64,000 nucleotides of DNA from the NCBI RefSeq assembly GCF_037203605.1, contig NZ_JBBDHC010000014.1:1-64000 (forward strand), read 5' to 3'. Positions 1-9,276 of the stretch are shown piece after piece. Positions within the stretch are counted from its first letter, which is position 1; the number at the start of each line of letters is the position of its first letter. The translations under genes and the position numbers were made by a program. Origin of the DNA: Denitratimonas tolerans. GTDB lineage: Bacteria; Pseudomonadota; Gammaproteobacteria; Xanthomonadales; Xanthomonadaceae. The notes beneath the pieces are model-generated. The model was not told the DNA's origin. It worked only from the letters and a program-made list of their open reading frames with translations, and did no database searches.

Positions 1-194
1 GGGGGAAAACTTCGGGGACTTCCTCATGGCTCTATCCTCTCAAGGGAAAGAGCCTCCGGGAAAGTCGGGGCGGTTCAGTCTTCTTCGAGAAGCGGCGCTT
101 GTCCTGAGAGCAGATAACATGACTGCTGGGCGGGATCGATGCAGCAGCGCAGCAACCAGGCTGCGTCGAGGCGTAAACCTAGGGAGCCCCAAGA

Positions 195-1472
195 ATGGCT
201 GGCCAGTCAGGCTGCAATATCAACTGTGCCACTTCAGTGGGTGCCTCGCTCAACCAGCGGTGTGCATGCGAAGTAGTCGACGTCTTGCGGCTGCACGAGT
301 CGATCCGGGCCGCCTTCTCGGAGTCCATGTCTGACCCGGCCGTTCACGCACATCTGTTCTCTCGGTACGCCCTGTTCGTCGACCGTGCGGCGTTGGACGC
401 CATGGGGCGAGTCGCGGCGGCGCTCTTCGAAGTTGCAGAGAATCCACGATACCGCGAGCGCGTCCTGCAATGGGCCCCCGACATCGCAACCCATTACCCG
501 GGTTCGGCGGGTGGCGTCCTGGGGCTGGACTTTCACCTGACCGTCGACGGCCCGCGGTTGATCGAGGTCAACACCAATCCAGGCGGGCTGCTCCTCAATG
601 CCGTGCTGCTCGATGCCGTGAGATCTTGCGCGCCGGCTGCGTGGACCACCTGGACCACGGCGACGGAGGCCCATAGCGCGGCTGTAGCCGCCTGGCTTGA
701 CGATGCCCGGCAGCAGTCGGGCCGCGCGCCGTCCCGTGTGGCCATCGTGGACAGCGCCCCGCGGGAGCAGTTCCTCTACCCCGAGTTCGAGCTGTACGCG
801 GACGCATTCCGGGAGCACGGCGTGGACTGCGTGATACGCGCGCCCGAGGATCTGAGGTTCGGCCCGGAGGGGCTTGCAGATGCCGACGGCCCGATCGACA
901 TGGTCTACAACCGGTTGACCGATTTCGCGCTTGAGGAAGCTTCGCATCCGGACCTTCGTCAGGCTTATCTCGCAGGGGACGTCGCACTCACCCCGCATCC
1001 GCGTGCGCACGCGCTGTTCGCCGACAAGCGCAACCTGGCGGTGCTTGGAGACGCGGCTTTGCTCGGCGGGTTTGGGGTCGATGCGGGTTTGACAGCCCTG
1101 CTGGCCGAGGTGATCCCGACAACGGTTGAAGTCGTCCCCGGAAACCGGGATGCGCTGTGGGCAGCGCGCAACGGCTACTTCTTCAAGCCTGCAGCAGGGT
1201 TCGGCAGCCGTGGCAGCTATCGGGGCGACAAGCTCACCCGGCGAACGTGGGAGTCGATGGCGTCGGCGACCTACATCGCACAGGCCTTCGCGCCACCGAG
1301 CATGCGGATCGTGCATGGGGGCCAGTCGCTCAAGGCGGACGTGCGCTGCTTCGCGTCCGAGGCGGGTGTCCTGTTGTTCGCGGCCAGGCTGTACCAGGGC
1401 CAGACCACGAACATGCGCACCCCCGGTGGTGGATTCGCAGCGGTGCTCACGTCGTCACGGATCGAGGAGTGA
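195..1472 (+). CDS. ATP-grasp-like protein of unknown substrate
   Basis: A 425-residue protein that I cannot assign to a named enzyme. Its layout resembles ATP-grasp ligases. The segment IEVNTNPGG near residues 118-126 looks like a metal/ATP-binding strand, and the stretch from residue 330 (FFKPAAGFGSRGSYRG) resembles the lysine-plus-glycine-rich loop of circularly permuted ATP-grasp proteins. The end (YQGQTTNMRTPGGG) also fits that group. There is no signal peptide or membrane segment. The first ~35 residues are weakly supported, so a start downstream of 195 is possible. It runs convergently towards the 3' remnant of acetate kinase, 36 bp away. A ligase or kinase acting on a carboxylate is the general expectation for the fold; the substrate is unknown. 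Confidence 0.6.
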   Translation: MAGQSGCNINCATSVGASLNQRCACEVVDVLRLHESIRAAFSESMSDPAVHAHLFSRYALFVDRAALDAMGRVAAALFEVAENPRYRERVLQWAPDIATHYPGSAGGVLGLDFHLTVDGPRLIEVNTNPGGLLLNAVLLDAVRSCAPAAWTTWTTATEAHSAAVAAWLDDARQQSGRAPSRVAIVDSAPREQFLYPEFELYADAFREHGVDCVIRAPEDLRFGPEGLADADGPIDMVYNRLTDFALEEASHPDLRQAYLAGDVALTPHPRAHALFADKRNLAVLGDAALLGGFGVDAGLTALLAEVIPTTVEVVPGNRDALWAARNGYFFKPAAGFGSRGSYRGDKLTRRTWESMASATYIAQAFAPPSMRIVHGGQSLKADVRCFASEAGVLLFAARLYQGQTTNMRTPGGGFAAVLTSSRIEE

Positions 1473-1508
1473 TTCCCCACCGGAGCCGACCCTTGGGGCG
1501 TGTCGTGG

Positions 1509-2204
1509 CTACAGCCAGGCGAGTGCCGATTCAGCCAGTTCGCGCTCCTCATCGATCGCGACGTTCCATATGCTCGGCCCGCCCCCGCGGTCGATCCGCG
1601 TGGCTCCAGCATCGTTGACGTCAGGTGCCAGCGCCAGGCCGAGCCAGGCCAGTCGCGCGACGATGCGAGCCCGCAAAACCGGCGCGCGATGGCCGATGCC
1701 GCCGGAAAAGACGACATGGTCGAGACCGCCAATTGCCGTGGCCATGGCCGCGATGGACTACGCAATCCGGACTGCAAAGAGCTCCACGGCAAGCTGGGCC
1801 TGCGGGCCGGGATCCGTCAGCAACACGCGCATGTCGCCATGGCCGGCGATTCCGGCAAGGCCTGCACTGCGGTACAGGCCGTTTTCAAGCGCCTGCGCAT
1901 CCAGGCGTTCATGCCTCAGCAGATACAGCAACGCGCCGGGATCGAGATCTCCGGAGCGGGTAGGGCTCGGGATTCCACCCAGCGGAGTGAGCGCCATGGT
2001 GGTGTCGCGGCTGCGGCCGCCCTCGACGGCGCAGACGCTGCAGCCACCCCCCAGATGCGCGAAGACAGCGCGGCCCTTCAGGATTCCAGCGTCGTGGCTG
2101 GCCACTATGCGGAGCGCGGAGGCAAAGGCGAGTCCATGGAAACCGTAGCGGCGGATGCCCAGCGCATCCCATGCTTCAGGGACAGGCAAGCGCCGGCTCC
2201 AGGG
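1509..2204 (-). pseudogene. ackA: acetate kinase, 3' part (gene split by insertion, plus internal amber stop)
   Basis: This is the C-terminal part of acetate kinase (acetyl phosphate + ADP to acetate + ATP). Diagnostic stretches are GIRRYGFHG, the phosphate-binding AHLGGGCS, and FSGGIGHRAP (usually TGGIGEN). It begins abruptly at 2204 with no start codon. The missing N-terminal part lies at 14596-15007 on the same strand, in the correct order. An in-frame TAG at 1758-1760 interrupts the segment that reads VRIA-stop-SIAAMA; downstream the same frame continues to the natural C-terminus at 1509. So the gene is inactivated twice, by a 12.4-kb insertion and a nonsense codon. What is seen is two collinear fragments in a restorable frame; loss of function is inferred. 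Confidence 0.9.
2201..2204. repeat. left copy of 4-bp target duplication AGGG
   Basis: AGGG here and at 14596-14599 bound the insertion in ackA. Joining the two ackA parts through one copy gives a continuous frame reading ASLAP-WSRRLP, as expected between the FDTxFH and GIRRYG motifs of acetate kinase. Confidence 0.8.
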
Positions 2205-2299
2205 TGATGGTGCCGAAGGGTCCGCATCACGAAACCGAAAGGTTCTGACCACCCAAACCAATTGGTCGTGATCTGGTCAACGACACTATGTGGCCATTG

Positions 2300-3100
2300 T
2301 CAAAGGGGAAGCTCTTCTGGTGCCCTCCTGATGCGTATGCCGGCAAGTTGAGTGAGGGAAGTTAGCGGGTCAGCCTCCAGCGCCTTCAGCCTCGCTTGGA
2401 CCTCCTCAACGGGAAACTGGCCAACCTGTCCGGTCACGTAGATCACGTTCCAGAAGATGCGCTTGAGAGACCCGAACAGTCCTTCCCATCGATAGCGAAG
2501 TGCCGAGTGGCCGTACAGCACATAAGGAAGGATGTCGAAAGCGCACAGGGCTGGCAGGTAATGCTGTGGAGCATCCTCCGACTGCTCTCCCTTGCGGGCT
2601 AGGGCCAAAAGCGCAATGAAGGCGTCAAGTGAGCGCAGGTTGCGCAGTCCCAATGCGTTCTTGCGATCGAGTGGTGAGTGGTTGTAACCGAACCGTTCTG
2701 GCTCCCCGTCCAACAACAGCACATGGCGGACGCTCGCGGAGTGCTCGATGATGCGGTGGAGGCGTGGAACCGGTGGGCACTCGACCGCCAATAGTTCCCA
2801 CAGTGGCAGGTCCCGCCAGTAGTCAAGCCGCACGGCCCCTGCTGACCTGTTCGACACGTGAGCCACGGTGTCCTCACTGGGCAAGGCCTTTCCCTCGCGC
2901 CAGCGCTTGTACTTGTTGGACACCACCTTCTCGCCCAGCTCGTCGTAGGGCCGGCGCCCATCAATGCGTGCTTCCAGCAACGTTGGAGACTGCGTTCCGA
3001 AGTGGTGAGCCAGAGCGCCATAGCAGACAGTTCCGCGCACACGCTTTACCGCGTCCCGGTGGGCTTTTGCATCGAACGAATCGCTGTGCGTCATCGGCAT
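2300..3100 (-). CDS. hypothetical protein, 266 aa
   Basis: I do not recognise this protein. It is soluble, has no signal peptide, and carries a segment near residues 65-110 (KRWREGKALPSEDTVAHV, then RLDYWRDLPLWELL) that looks like a degenerate helix-turn-helix of the Cro/XRE kind followed by the W...PLW signature seen in some uncharacterised proteobacterial proteins. It is divergently transcribed from the small gene at 3198, with a 26-bp palindrome between them, so the pair may share regulation. It sits just inside the left end of the insertion and is probably part of the element. A role in element maintenance or regulation is a guess. Confidence 0.6.
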   Translation of the reverse strand: MPMTHSDSFDAKAHRDAVKRVRGTVCYGALAHHFGTQSPTLLEARIDGRRPYDELGEKVVSNKYKRWREGKALPSEDTVAHVSNRSAGAVRLDYWRDLPLWELLAVECPPVPRLHRIIEHSASVRHVLLLDGEPERFGYNHSPLDRKNALGLRNLRSLDAFIALLALARKGEQSEDAPQHYLPALCAFDILPYVLYGHSALRYRWEGLFGSLKRIFWNVIYVTGQVGQFPVEEVQARLKALEADPLTSLTQLAGIRIRRAPEELPL

Positions 3101-3145
3101 GCGCCATCGTCGGTCAGCTGTCCACTGTTGTCACGCTTGGTCCGG

Positions 3146-3171
3146 GGTATGGTTTTTCTAAAACCCATACC
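3146..3171. promoter_or_regulatory. palindromic operator between divergent genes
   Basis: GGTATGG-TTTT and AAAACCCATACC form a near-perfect inverted repeat in the 97-bp gap between the genes starting at 3100 (minus) and 3198 (plus). It is a plausible binding site for one of the two products; no promoter hexamer is confidently assigned. Confidence 0.5.
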
Positions 3172-3197
3172 CTTTGAGCCATAAGTGGACCGATGCC

Positions 3198-3557
3198 ATG
3201 ATCGAGGCACAGGGGCCATCCGCGACAGTCCGGGACATGATTCGATCAGCAGCCATATATTCGCCAGCAACTGCCGGAGCGGATTCGGCACCACCCCAAT
3301 GCTTTGAAGACTTCGAGCAACGCTTGGTGCGCGCCTTGGGCGCGACAATCGGCGGAGGGCAGCTCACTCGTGCATTGGGATATCCGTCACAGGATGCGTT
3401 CCGCAAGGCGCATCAGCGCGGGCGCTTGCCGGTGGACACCTTCGAGTTGGATGGCCGGCGGGGGCGTTTCGCCACGGCCACAGACATCGCTGCTTGGCTT
3501 TGGAAACAGAAGCGTGCGGTGGCGAGCGACAGGTCGCTGCAGGGAGGTGCGTCTTGA
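3198..3557 (+). CDS. small putative DNA-binding protein
   Basis: A 119-residue protein when started at the ATG at 3198; a TTG start at 3174 would add eight residues but overlaps the operator flank. The C-terminal half (LTRALGYPSQDAFRKAHQRG, then TDIAAWLW) resembles the small winged-helix or excisionase-like fold of phage and element regulators such as PrtN, with an exposed basic helix. It has no signal peptide and no cysteine cluster. It is divergent from the 266-aa gene and upstream of istAB, with a strong hairpin 56 bp downstream. It is probably a regulator of the mobile element; the target is unknown. Confidence 0.6.
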   Translation: MIEAQGPSATVRDMIRSAAIYSPATAGADSAPPQCFEDFEQRLVRALGATIGGGQLTRALGYPSQDAFRKAHQRGRLPVDTFELDGRRGRFATATDIAAWLWKQKRAVASDRSLQGGAS

Positions 3558-3612
3558 CGAACTGACCTGCCGCAGCCGATTCGGCTGCATATTCCAGGCG
3601 CAGAAATGAAAA

Positions 3613-3639
3613 CGCGCCGGGGGTAACGACCCCGGCGCG
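3613..3639. terminator. strong GC hairpin after the small HTH-like gene
   Basis: A perfect 10-bp stem CGCGCCGGGG / CCCCGGCGCG with loop GTAACGA. On the plus strand no T run follows. On the minus strand it is followed by TTTTCATTT, so it would act better as a terminator for leftward transcription. It may alternatively mark an old element boundary. Confidence 0.5.
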
Positions 3640-3786
3640 CTTCGGGCTATACGACCAACCCTTGCTCGTTATCGTCCCTCGGCTACCCAGCTGCTGTCAA
3701 GCCTCTCTGAGGCTCGCCTGAACCCAATCCACGATCCGCCGGAGTGGCAGCCGCTCCTGGGTGGCGGATCGCTGTGGGAGAGTGGC

Positions 3787-5328
3787 ATGAAACAAGACAA
3801 GCTGGTGACGGCCGTGCGCCTGATCCTGACCACGTCCGCCAGTAACCGCCAGATCGGGCGGGATGTGGATCTAGCCTACAACACGATCCGCCGCTACCGG
3901 ATGCTGCTGGAACAGCATGCGTTGACATTGGATGATGTGGAAGCGCTGAACGAGTCCGCGCGCCAAGCGCTGTTCAATCGGCGCGGGGCGGCTCAAGGCG
4001 AAAGGCGCGTCCCGGACTGGCCGCATATCCACCGGGAACTGCAACGCAAGGGCGTGACCCGCACGCTGCTGTGGCTGGAGTATCGGGATGAGGATCCGGA
4101 CACCTCGTATGAACTGAGTCGCTTCAATGACCTGTACCGCGCATGGGCAGGGACGCAGGCGCTGTCGATGCGGCAACAGTACGATCCGGGGGAACGTGGT
4201 TGGGTCGACTTCTCGGGCACGCTGATGTCGTGGGTGGACCCGGCCACCGGCGAACAGCATCGGGCGGAAATCTTCGTGGCTGCCACGGGGGTTGCGGGGC
4301 TGCTGTTCGCCACCGCTGTGCCGTCGCAGCGCGTTGAACACTGGGTCGAGGCGCATTGTCGGTGGTACCACTTCGCAGGTGGTGTGCCGCGGATCACGAT
4401 CCCCGATAACCTGAAGTCCGCCGTCACCAAAGCAGGTTCCGAACCGGTGTTGAACCCGTCGTATCTGGCGATGGCCCATCACTACGGCACGGTGATCCTG
4501 CCGGCGCGCAGCCGTCGCCCTAAAGACAAGGCACTCGCCGAGGGTGGCGTGCTGGTGTTCCTGCGCTGGGTCATTGCTCGCCTGCGCAACCGGGTCTTCC
4601 ACTCACTTGATGAACTCAACACGGGGATCGCCGAGTGCATTGATCTGATCAACGACCGCACGATGCGCCGATACCGCCAGAGTCGCCGGGAGCGCTTCGA
4701 GCAAATCGATCGTCCCGCGCTGTTGCCGCTGCCGGAGCGCTACGAGTTCAGCGAATGGGTGGGGCCGGTTCGCGTGCCGCCGGACTACCACGTGTCCATC
4801 CATGGCCACTACTATTCCGTCCCGTACCGTCTGGTGCAACAGCAGATCCATGCCCGCTGTACTCCGAACGTCATTGAGATCATCAGCCATAACGCGCGGG
4901 TGGCCTCGTACGCCCGCTCGGAGGTGATCGGCGGGAAGACGACGGATCGGGCGCACATGCCCGACCATCACCTGGCATGGGCCGATCACACACCCGAGCG
5001 GTACCTGGGCTGGGCGCAGGGCATCGGACATCGGGCGCTGGCGGTGGTGCAGTCGCTGCTGGAGGGGGCACGCCACCCCGCGGCCGCTCTCAATTCGTGC
5101 GGCAACCTACAAAAGACCGCCCGCACGCATGGCGCGGAGCGGTTCGAGCTGGCCTGTGGCCGGGCGCTGGCGATCAAGTCACCGACGGTGAAAAGTGTTC
5201 GGTCGATCCTCCAGAACGGTCTTGAGCGCCATGAGAGGGCGCTTGCGATAACGCCCGCCTTACCGAGCCACGGCAACGTCCGCGGGCCGAACTACTACGC
5301 CAATCCAGAGGTGGCACATGCTGATTAA
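3787..5328 (+). CDS. istA: IS21-family transposase IstA
   Basis: A full-length (513 aa) DDE transposase. An N-terminal helix-turn-helix (residues about 5-40, RQIGRDVDLAYNTIRRY) binds element ends. The catalytic triad fits D141 (WVDFSG), D207 (IPDNLK) and E252 (KALAEGG). The C-terminal region is the usual IS21 beta-barrel and end-binding part. The start ATG is preceded by GGGAGAG. istB overlaps its last 11 bases, the normal translational coupling in this family. A 9-bp inverted repeat CGATCCGCC/GGCGGATCG (3732-3740, 3763-3771) lies just upstream. No frameshift is seen, so the enzyme is probably functional. It may move only its own IS or the whole 12.4-kb unit. Confidence 0.95.
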   Translation: MKQDKLVTAVRLILTTSASNRQIGRDVDLAYNTIRRYRMLLEQHALTLDDVEALNESARQALFNRRGAAQGERRVPDWPHIHRELQRKGVTRTLLWLEYRDEDPDTSYELSRFNDLYRAWAGTQALSMRQQYDPGERGWVDFSGTLMSWVDPATGEQHRAEIFVAATGVAGLLFATAVPSQRVEHWVEAHCRWYHFAGGVPRITIPDNLKSAVTKAGSEPVLNPSYLAMAHHYGTVILPARSRRPKDKALAEGGVLVFLRWVIARLRNRVFHSLDELNTGIAECIDLINDRTMRRYRQSRRERFEQIDRPALLPLPERYEFSEWVGPVRVPPDYHVSIHGHYYSVPYRLVQQQIHARCTPNVIEIISHNARVASYARSEVIGGKTTDRAHMPDHHLAWADHTPERYLGWAQGIGHRALAVVQSLLEGARHPAAALNSCGNLQKTARTHGAERFELACGRALAIKSPTVKSVRSILQNGLERHERALAITPALPSHGNVRGPNYYANPEVAHAD

Positions 5329-6052
5329 CCCCACACGTCAAGGGCTGGTCATGCTCCGGATGCCTGGCATGGCCACGGCCTATGAGGAGCAGCTCGACAA
5401 CCCGTCACATCAGTCGATGTCGTTCGACGACAGGTTCGGTCTTCTCGTGGATGCGGAACTGGCCATGCGTGAGAACCGCCGCGTCGCGCGCCTGTTGAAG
5501 TCAGCGAAACTCAAGGCCGCCAACGCGGTGCCAGAGGACATCGACTTCTCCGCAAGGCGCGGCATCGACAAGCGCCAGATCATGGATCTGCTGATGTGCC
5601 AGTGGATCGAGCGGGGCCAGCATGTGGTCCTCACTGGGCCCACCGGCACCGGTAAGACCTGGCTGGGCTGTGCGCTGGGGCGGGAAGCAACCCGCAAGGG
5701 GTTGTCAGTCAACTATCAGCGGATGCCGCGGCTGATGGAGGACATGGAGGTAGCGCATGCCGATGGGAGCTTGCCGGCGTTGCGCACGAAGTTGGCCAAG
5801 GCCCGGCTGCTGATTCTGGACGATTGGGGTGTCGCACCCATCACCGCCCGGGGTCGGCAGAACCTGCTGGAAGTGATTGACGACCGCATTCCGGGCGGCT
5901 CGGTGCTGATCACATCTCAGCTGCCCGTGAAGACCTGGCATGACTATCTGGGCGAACCCACTGTGGCCGATGCCATCCTGGATCGTCTTCTGCACAACAA
6001 GCACGCTATCGAGTTGAAGGGCGACTCGATGCGCAAGCACGCGGCTCGTTGA
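5318..6052 (+). CDS. istB: IS21-family helper ATPase IstB
   Basis: The AAA+ partner of IstA, 244 aa, the normal length. It has Walker A GPTGTGKT (residues 107-114), Walker B LLILDDWG (164-171) and the DnaC/IstB-like core. IstB assembles on target DNA and licenses IstA for strand transfer. Its start lies inside the end of istA, so expression is coupled. It is followed at 6061-6086 by a perfect hairpin that could stop transcription before the cargo. The protein appears intact. Confidence 0.95.
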   Translation: MLINPTRQGLVMLRMPGMATAYEEQLDNPSHQSMSFDDRFGLLVDAELAMRENRRVARLLKSAKLKAANAVPEDIDFSARRGIDKRQIMDLLMCQWIERGQHVVLTGPTGTGKTWLGCALGREATRKGLSVNYQRMPRLMEDMEVAHADGSLPALRTKLAKARLLILDDWGVAPITARGRQNLLEVIDDRIPGGSVLITSQLPVKTWHDYLGEPTVADAILDRLLHNKHAIELKGDSMRKHAAR

Positions 6053-6569
6053 CCTGATCACCGTTCCCGGCGAACGCCGGGAACGGTTGTTCTGACCGCG
6101 ATAACGATGGGTCGGCGTTGACTGGTCGCCTCTCGAAGATGTGCATGCACGGCAGGCGGACGTCTCGTTGGAACATCGCGCACCACTTCGTCCCACGGAT
6201 CACTCAGGCAGCCCAGGCCGACCGCATGACCTCGTAGAGCGCAGTCCGGGTCTTGTTGTCTTCCATCGAAGGGCTAGCAGCTCATGCAACGGCAAGAGCC
6301 CCCAGGAAGAGACTGATCCGGGGCATCCCGGCGGCTCCCGGCGAGGTCAGTGTCCCCGCGCATGAATCGAACCACTGCAGCAGGCGCACCAGTCCCTGGG
6401 ACACGCACTGTCGTCGGGGCTGCGCGATCACCAGCCGTGCCAGTGCGGCAGTAAAAGCAAGTACAAGCGGTGCCATGGCCGAGAACTGGAACGCGCCTTT
6501 TTCCTGTAGCCCTCTCGACGCTTCAGCGGAATTGTATAACCCCATCATCCTCAGGTAACCTGCGCGGCC
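6053..6569. other. 517-bp gap between istB and the czc operon
   Basis: Apart from the istB hairpin I see no convincing gene. The stretch TGGTCGCCTCTCGAAGATG followed by TGCA (about 6123-6145) loosely resembles the right end of the large element and could be the inner end of the IS21 copy. A GTATAA hexamer near 6534 may be the -10 of the czc promoter. Confidence 0.4.
6061..6086. terminator. hairpin after istB
   Basis: CCGTTCCCGGC-GAAC-GCCGGGAACGG is a perfect 11-bp stem 8 bp after the istB stop. The following bases are TTGTTCTG, only moderately T-rich, so a terminator is likely but not certain. Confidence 0.6.
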
Positions 6570-6962
6570 ATGACCCGCCTGCATCCCCGCTTCTTGTTGC
6601 CGCTCCTGCGCGTCCTCGTTCTGGGTGTGCTTGCGCTGGGGTTGGCCGTCCAACCGGTGATGACAGCCGCCGGCGAGATGTATGAGCTCGCACACGACCC
6701 GTCGGGCATGCACAGCCACGGCCCGCATGCCAACGATCTGGGCGCGGAGCTCACCGCGACAGGTGCGCACGATCAGGATGGATCGGAGACCTTGCACGTG
6801 CTTCTGGATTTTGCACATTGCTGTGGCGCCGCCGCGGCCGTAATGCCTGTCCTGGAGTCCTTGTCTGCTCTTCCGGTAGCCGGTCGGCTGGTGATTGAGA
6901 AGGCGTCGCCCCCACCGATCGTGCGCCTAGCGAGTCCGTTCAAGCCTCCGATCTTCGGATGA
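6570..6962 (+). CDS. small exported CzcI/CopL-like protein
   Basis: A 130-residue protein with an N-terminal hydrophobic segment that looks like a signal sequence (residues about 8-32). A His-rich stretch follows (HDPSGMHSHGPHAND), then a CC pair at HCCGA, and a C-terminal SPFKPPIFG. The terminal (F)xPPI motif is shared with CopL of this same window (NLFRPPIG) and with the small proteins that head czc and cop operons in other proteobacteria. It lies 56 bp upstream of czcC in the same direction, so it is likely the first gene of the operon. A periplasmic metal-sensing or regulatory role is inferred from position and composition. Confidence 0.7.
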   Translation: MTRLHPRFLLPLLRVLVLGVLALGLAVQPVMTAAGEMYELAHDPSGMHSHGPHANDLGAELTATGAHDQDGSETLHVLLDFAHCCGAAAAVMPVLESLSALPVAGRLVIEKASPPPIVRLASPFKPPIFG

Positions 6963-7018
6963 CCGCGCCGTCGGCCTGATGCCGACTCCCGTCAATTCGA
7001 TTCATCGGAGCAACCCCC

Positions 7019-8299
7019 ATGCGTTTGCGATCAGCGGCCCTGGCCGCGTTCGTCGCCGTGTGTGCCGTGGCATTCCCCACGCACGCCGCCGACCCCCTCA
7101 CCCTGGACGACGCTTTCCTTCGCGTTGCCGATACACACCCCGATCTGCGCCTGTTTGGCGCCCGCCATGAGGCCCTGAAAGCCGAACTGGATCGCTCCTC
7201 GTTGCGCCCGGCGCTGGTCGCTGGAGCCGAGGTCGAGAACGTGCTCGGTACCGGCCCGGCCAGCGGCCTGGATGGCGCCGAGATCACGCTGAGCCTCGCC
7301 TCCGTGCTGGAGCGCGGCGGCAAGCTCGATGCCCGCCGCACGCTCGCGCAAAGCCGGATCGACGCGCTGGCCATCGAGCGCGAGGCGCAGCGGTTGGATC
7401 TCCTGGCCGAAGTGGCCCGCCGCTACCTGGCGGTCGTCGGTGCGCAACGCGAAGGCGAGCTTGCGCAGTTGGACGTCGACCAGCGCGAACGCACCGTTGC
7501 TGCGGCGCGCCGGCGTCACGAGGCCGGCGCTTCGCCGGAATCGGTCGTACTCACCGCCCAGGCCGCCCTCGCGCGGTCGGAACTGGATCGCGCGCGAGCC
7601 CGGCAACGTCAGGCGGCCGCCCGCCAGCATCTCGCGGCCCTGTGGGGCGAGCGAAATCCCGCATTCGAGATCCTCGGGGGCGATCTGCTCGCCGTGCCCC
7701 AGATCGCGGACTTCGCGGTACTCGCCGACTGGTTGCAACGCACTCCCGAGCTCGCGCAGTTCGTCGATCAGCAGCGCATTGGCGAGGCACGCCTGCAGCT
7801 GGCACGCAGCGAAGCGACCCCGGACTTCGACTGGCAGGTGGGCGTGCGACGGATGGCGGACGGCGATGACTTCGGCTTGGTCGGCAGTGTCTCGATCCCG
7901 CTGGGCACCACCCGCCGGGCACAACCGGGCATCCGTGCCGCACGCGCCGAGTTGACAGCGCTGGAAATCGAACGGGAGGCCGTGGGGCTGTCGCTCTACT
8001 CCACCCTTGCCGAGGCGCATGGCCGCTTCGGGGTGGCCCGCCTGGAAGCACAGCGGCTGGGTGAGGACGTGCTTCCACGTCTGGCCAAGGCCGAAGCAGC
8101 GGCCGCCACCGCGTACCGCGCAGGCGCCGCCAGTTATCTGGAGTGGTCGAGCCTGCAGGCGGAGCGCGCCGCCGCACGGCAGCAACAGCTGGCAGCTGCG
8201 CTGGAAGCCCAGCGCGCCCTGATCGAGATCCAGCGGCTGACCGGCCAGGCATTCGTCGCCGGCCCGGGCCCGCAAGACAACCAAGGAGCAACCCCATGA
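7019..8299 (+). CDS. czcC: CzcC-type outer membrane factor of HME-RND efflux
   Basis: A TolC-family protein, 426 aa. A signal peptide ends at about residue 24 (THAAD), followed by two OEP repeats rich in long amphipathic helices. It forms the outer-membrane duct of the CzcCBA complex exporting Zn2+, Cd2+ and Co2+. The start ATG follows AGCAACCCCC at a usual distance. Its stop overlaps the czcB start as ATGA at 8296-8299, indicating translational coupling. It sits between the CzcI-like gene and czcB, the standard order. Nothing is odd in length or content. Confidence 0.9.
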   Translation: MRLRSAALAAFVAVCAVAFPTHAADPLTLDDAFLRVADTHPDLRLFGARHEALKAELDRSSLRPALVAGAEVENVLGTGPASGLDGAEITLSLASVLERGGKLDARRTLAQSRIDALAIEREAQRLDLLAEVARRYLAVVGAQREGELAQLDVDQRERTVAAARRRHEAGASPESVVLTAQAALARSELDRARARQRQAAARQHLAALWGERNPAFEILGGDLLAVPQIADFAVLADWLQRTPELAQFVDQQRIGEARLQLARSEATPDFDWQVGVRRMADGDDFGLVGSVSIPLGTTRRAQPGIRAARAELTALEIEREAVGLSLYSTLAEAHGRFGVARLEAQRLGEDVLPRLAKAEAAAATAYRAGAASYLEWSSLQAERAAARQQQLAAALEAQRALIEIQRLTGQAFVAGPGPQDNQGATP

Positions 8300-9276
8300 A
8301 GCCTGTCCACCTGATCCCGGCATTGGCGCTGGCCTTGAGCCTGGCGGCTTGCAGTGGTGAGCCGGACCAGCCTAGCCAGCCGGCAAACGACGCCCATGCT
8401 GACGAGGCCGCCGACCACGGCACCGAGGCCGACGAACACGGTCATGAAGCGGGTGAAATCGCCAGCACGGTCATCCCTGCCGAAATTGCCGAAAAGTCCG
8501 GTATCCAGACGCGGCCCGTCGGCCCCGGCGTGATCGCCGACGAGCATGAGGTACAAGGCCTGCTGACCCCGGTAGAGGGCCGTGTTGCGCAGGTCACCGC
8601 CCGCTTCCCAGGCCCGATCCGCTCACTGCGCGCCAATGTCGGAGACCAGGTTCGCGCCGGCCAGACACTGGCGACGATCGAGAGCAACCTGAGCCTGAGC
8701 ACCTACAGCGTCGCCGCGCCGATCTCTGGCGTGGTCGTCGAGCGCAGTGCCTCGGTCGGCGGCTTGGCCGGCGAGGGCGCGCCGCTGTTCGAGATCGCCG
8801 ATCTCTCGCAGCTCTGGGTCGACCTCCACATCTTTGGCGCCGACGCCCAGCACATCCAGCCCGGCGTGCCGGTGACGGTCACCCGCATGAGCGATGGCGA
8901 GACGGTCCGAACCACGCTCGAACGCGTGCTGCCGGGCATGGCCACCGCCAGCCAGAGCACGGTGGCCCGCGCAACGATCGACAACGCCGACAACCAATGG
9001 CGGCCGGGAACGGCGGTCAAGGCGCGGATCACGGTCGCGCAGGAGCCGGTGGACCTGATGGTGCCGCTGACCGCGCTGCAGTCGATGGATGGCCAGGAGG
9101 CCGTGTTCGTACGTGAGGGCGAGACGTACCTGACCCGACACGTCGAACTCGGTGCCCGCGATGCCACGCAGGTGCAGATCCTCTCGGGCCTGAGCGAAGG
9201 CGAGGAGGTGGTCGTCGCGGAGAGCTACTTGATCAAGGCGGACATCGGCAAGGAGGGCGCGGCGCATGACCACTGA
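8296..9276 (+). CDS. czcB: CzcB-type periplasmic adaptor (membrane fusion) lipoprotein
   Basis: A 326-residue adaptor that links the CzcA pump to CzcC. The start at 8296 is chosen because it overlaps the czcC stop, has an upstream AAGGAG, and gives a clean lipoprotein signal with lipobox LAAC near residue 19. A His/Asp/Glu-rich region follows (residues about 30-55, HADEAADHG, DEHGHEAGE) that could bind metal. Then come the barrel-sandwich and beta-barrel domains of HlyD-type adaptors. An upstream in-frame extension to 8143 lies within czcC and is rejected. The last 11 bases overlap czcA. Confidence 0.9.
   Translation: MKPVHLIPALALALSLAACSGEPDQPSQPANDAHADEAADHGTEADEHGHEAGEIASTVIPAEIAEKSGIQTRPVGPGVIADEHEVQGLLTPVEGRVAQVTARFPGPIRSLRANVGDQVRAGQTLATIESNLSLSTYSVAAPISGVVVERSASVGGLAGEGAPLFEIADLSQLWVDLHIFGADAQHIQPGVPVTVTRMSDGETVRTTLERVLPGMATASQSTVARATIDNADNQWRPGTAVKARITVAQEPVDLMVPLTALQSMDGQEAVFVREGETYLTRHVELGARDATQVQILSGLSEGEEVVVAESYLIKADIGKEGAAHDH

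Noticed and set aside
26..334. A 102-codon frame at the left edge
   Set aside because: Overlaps the ATP-grasp-like gene in another frame, with no recognisable product.
6282..6818. A 178-codon minus-strand frame before the czc operon
   Set aside because: Overlaps the CzcI-like gene, lacks a ribosome site, and resembles no known protein; a hydrophobic patch alone is not enough.
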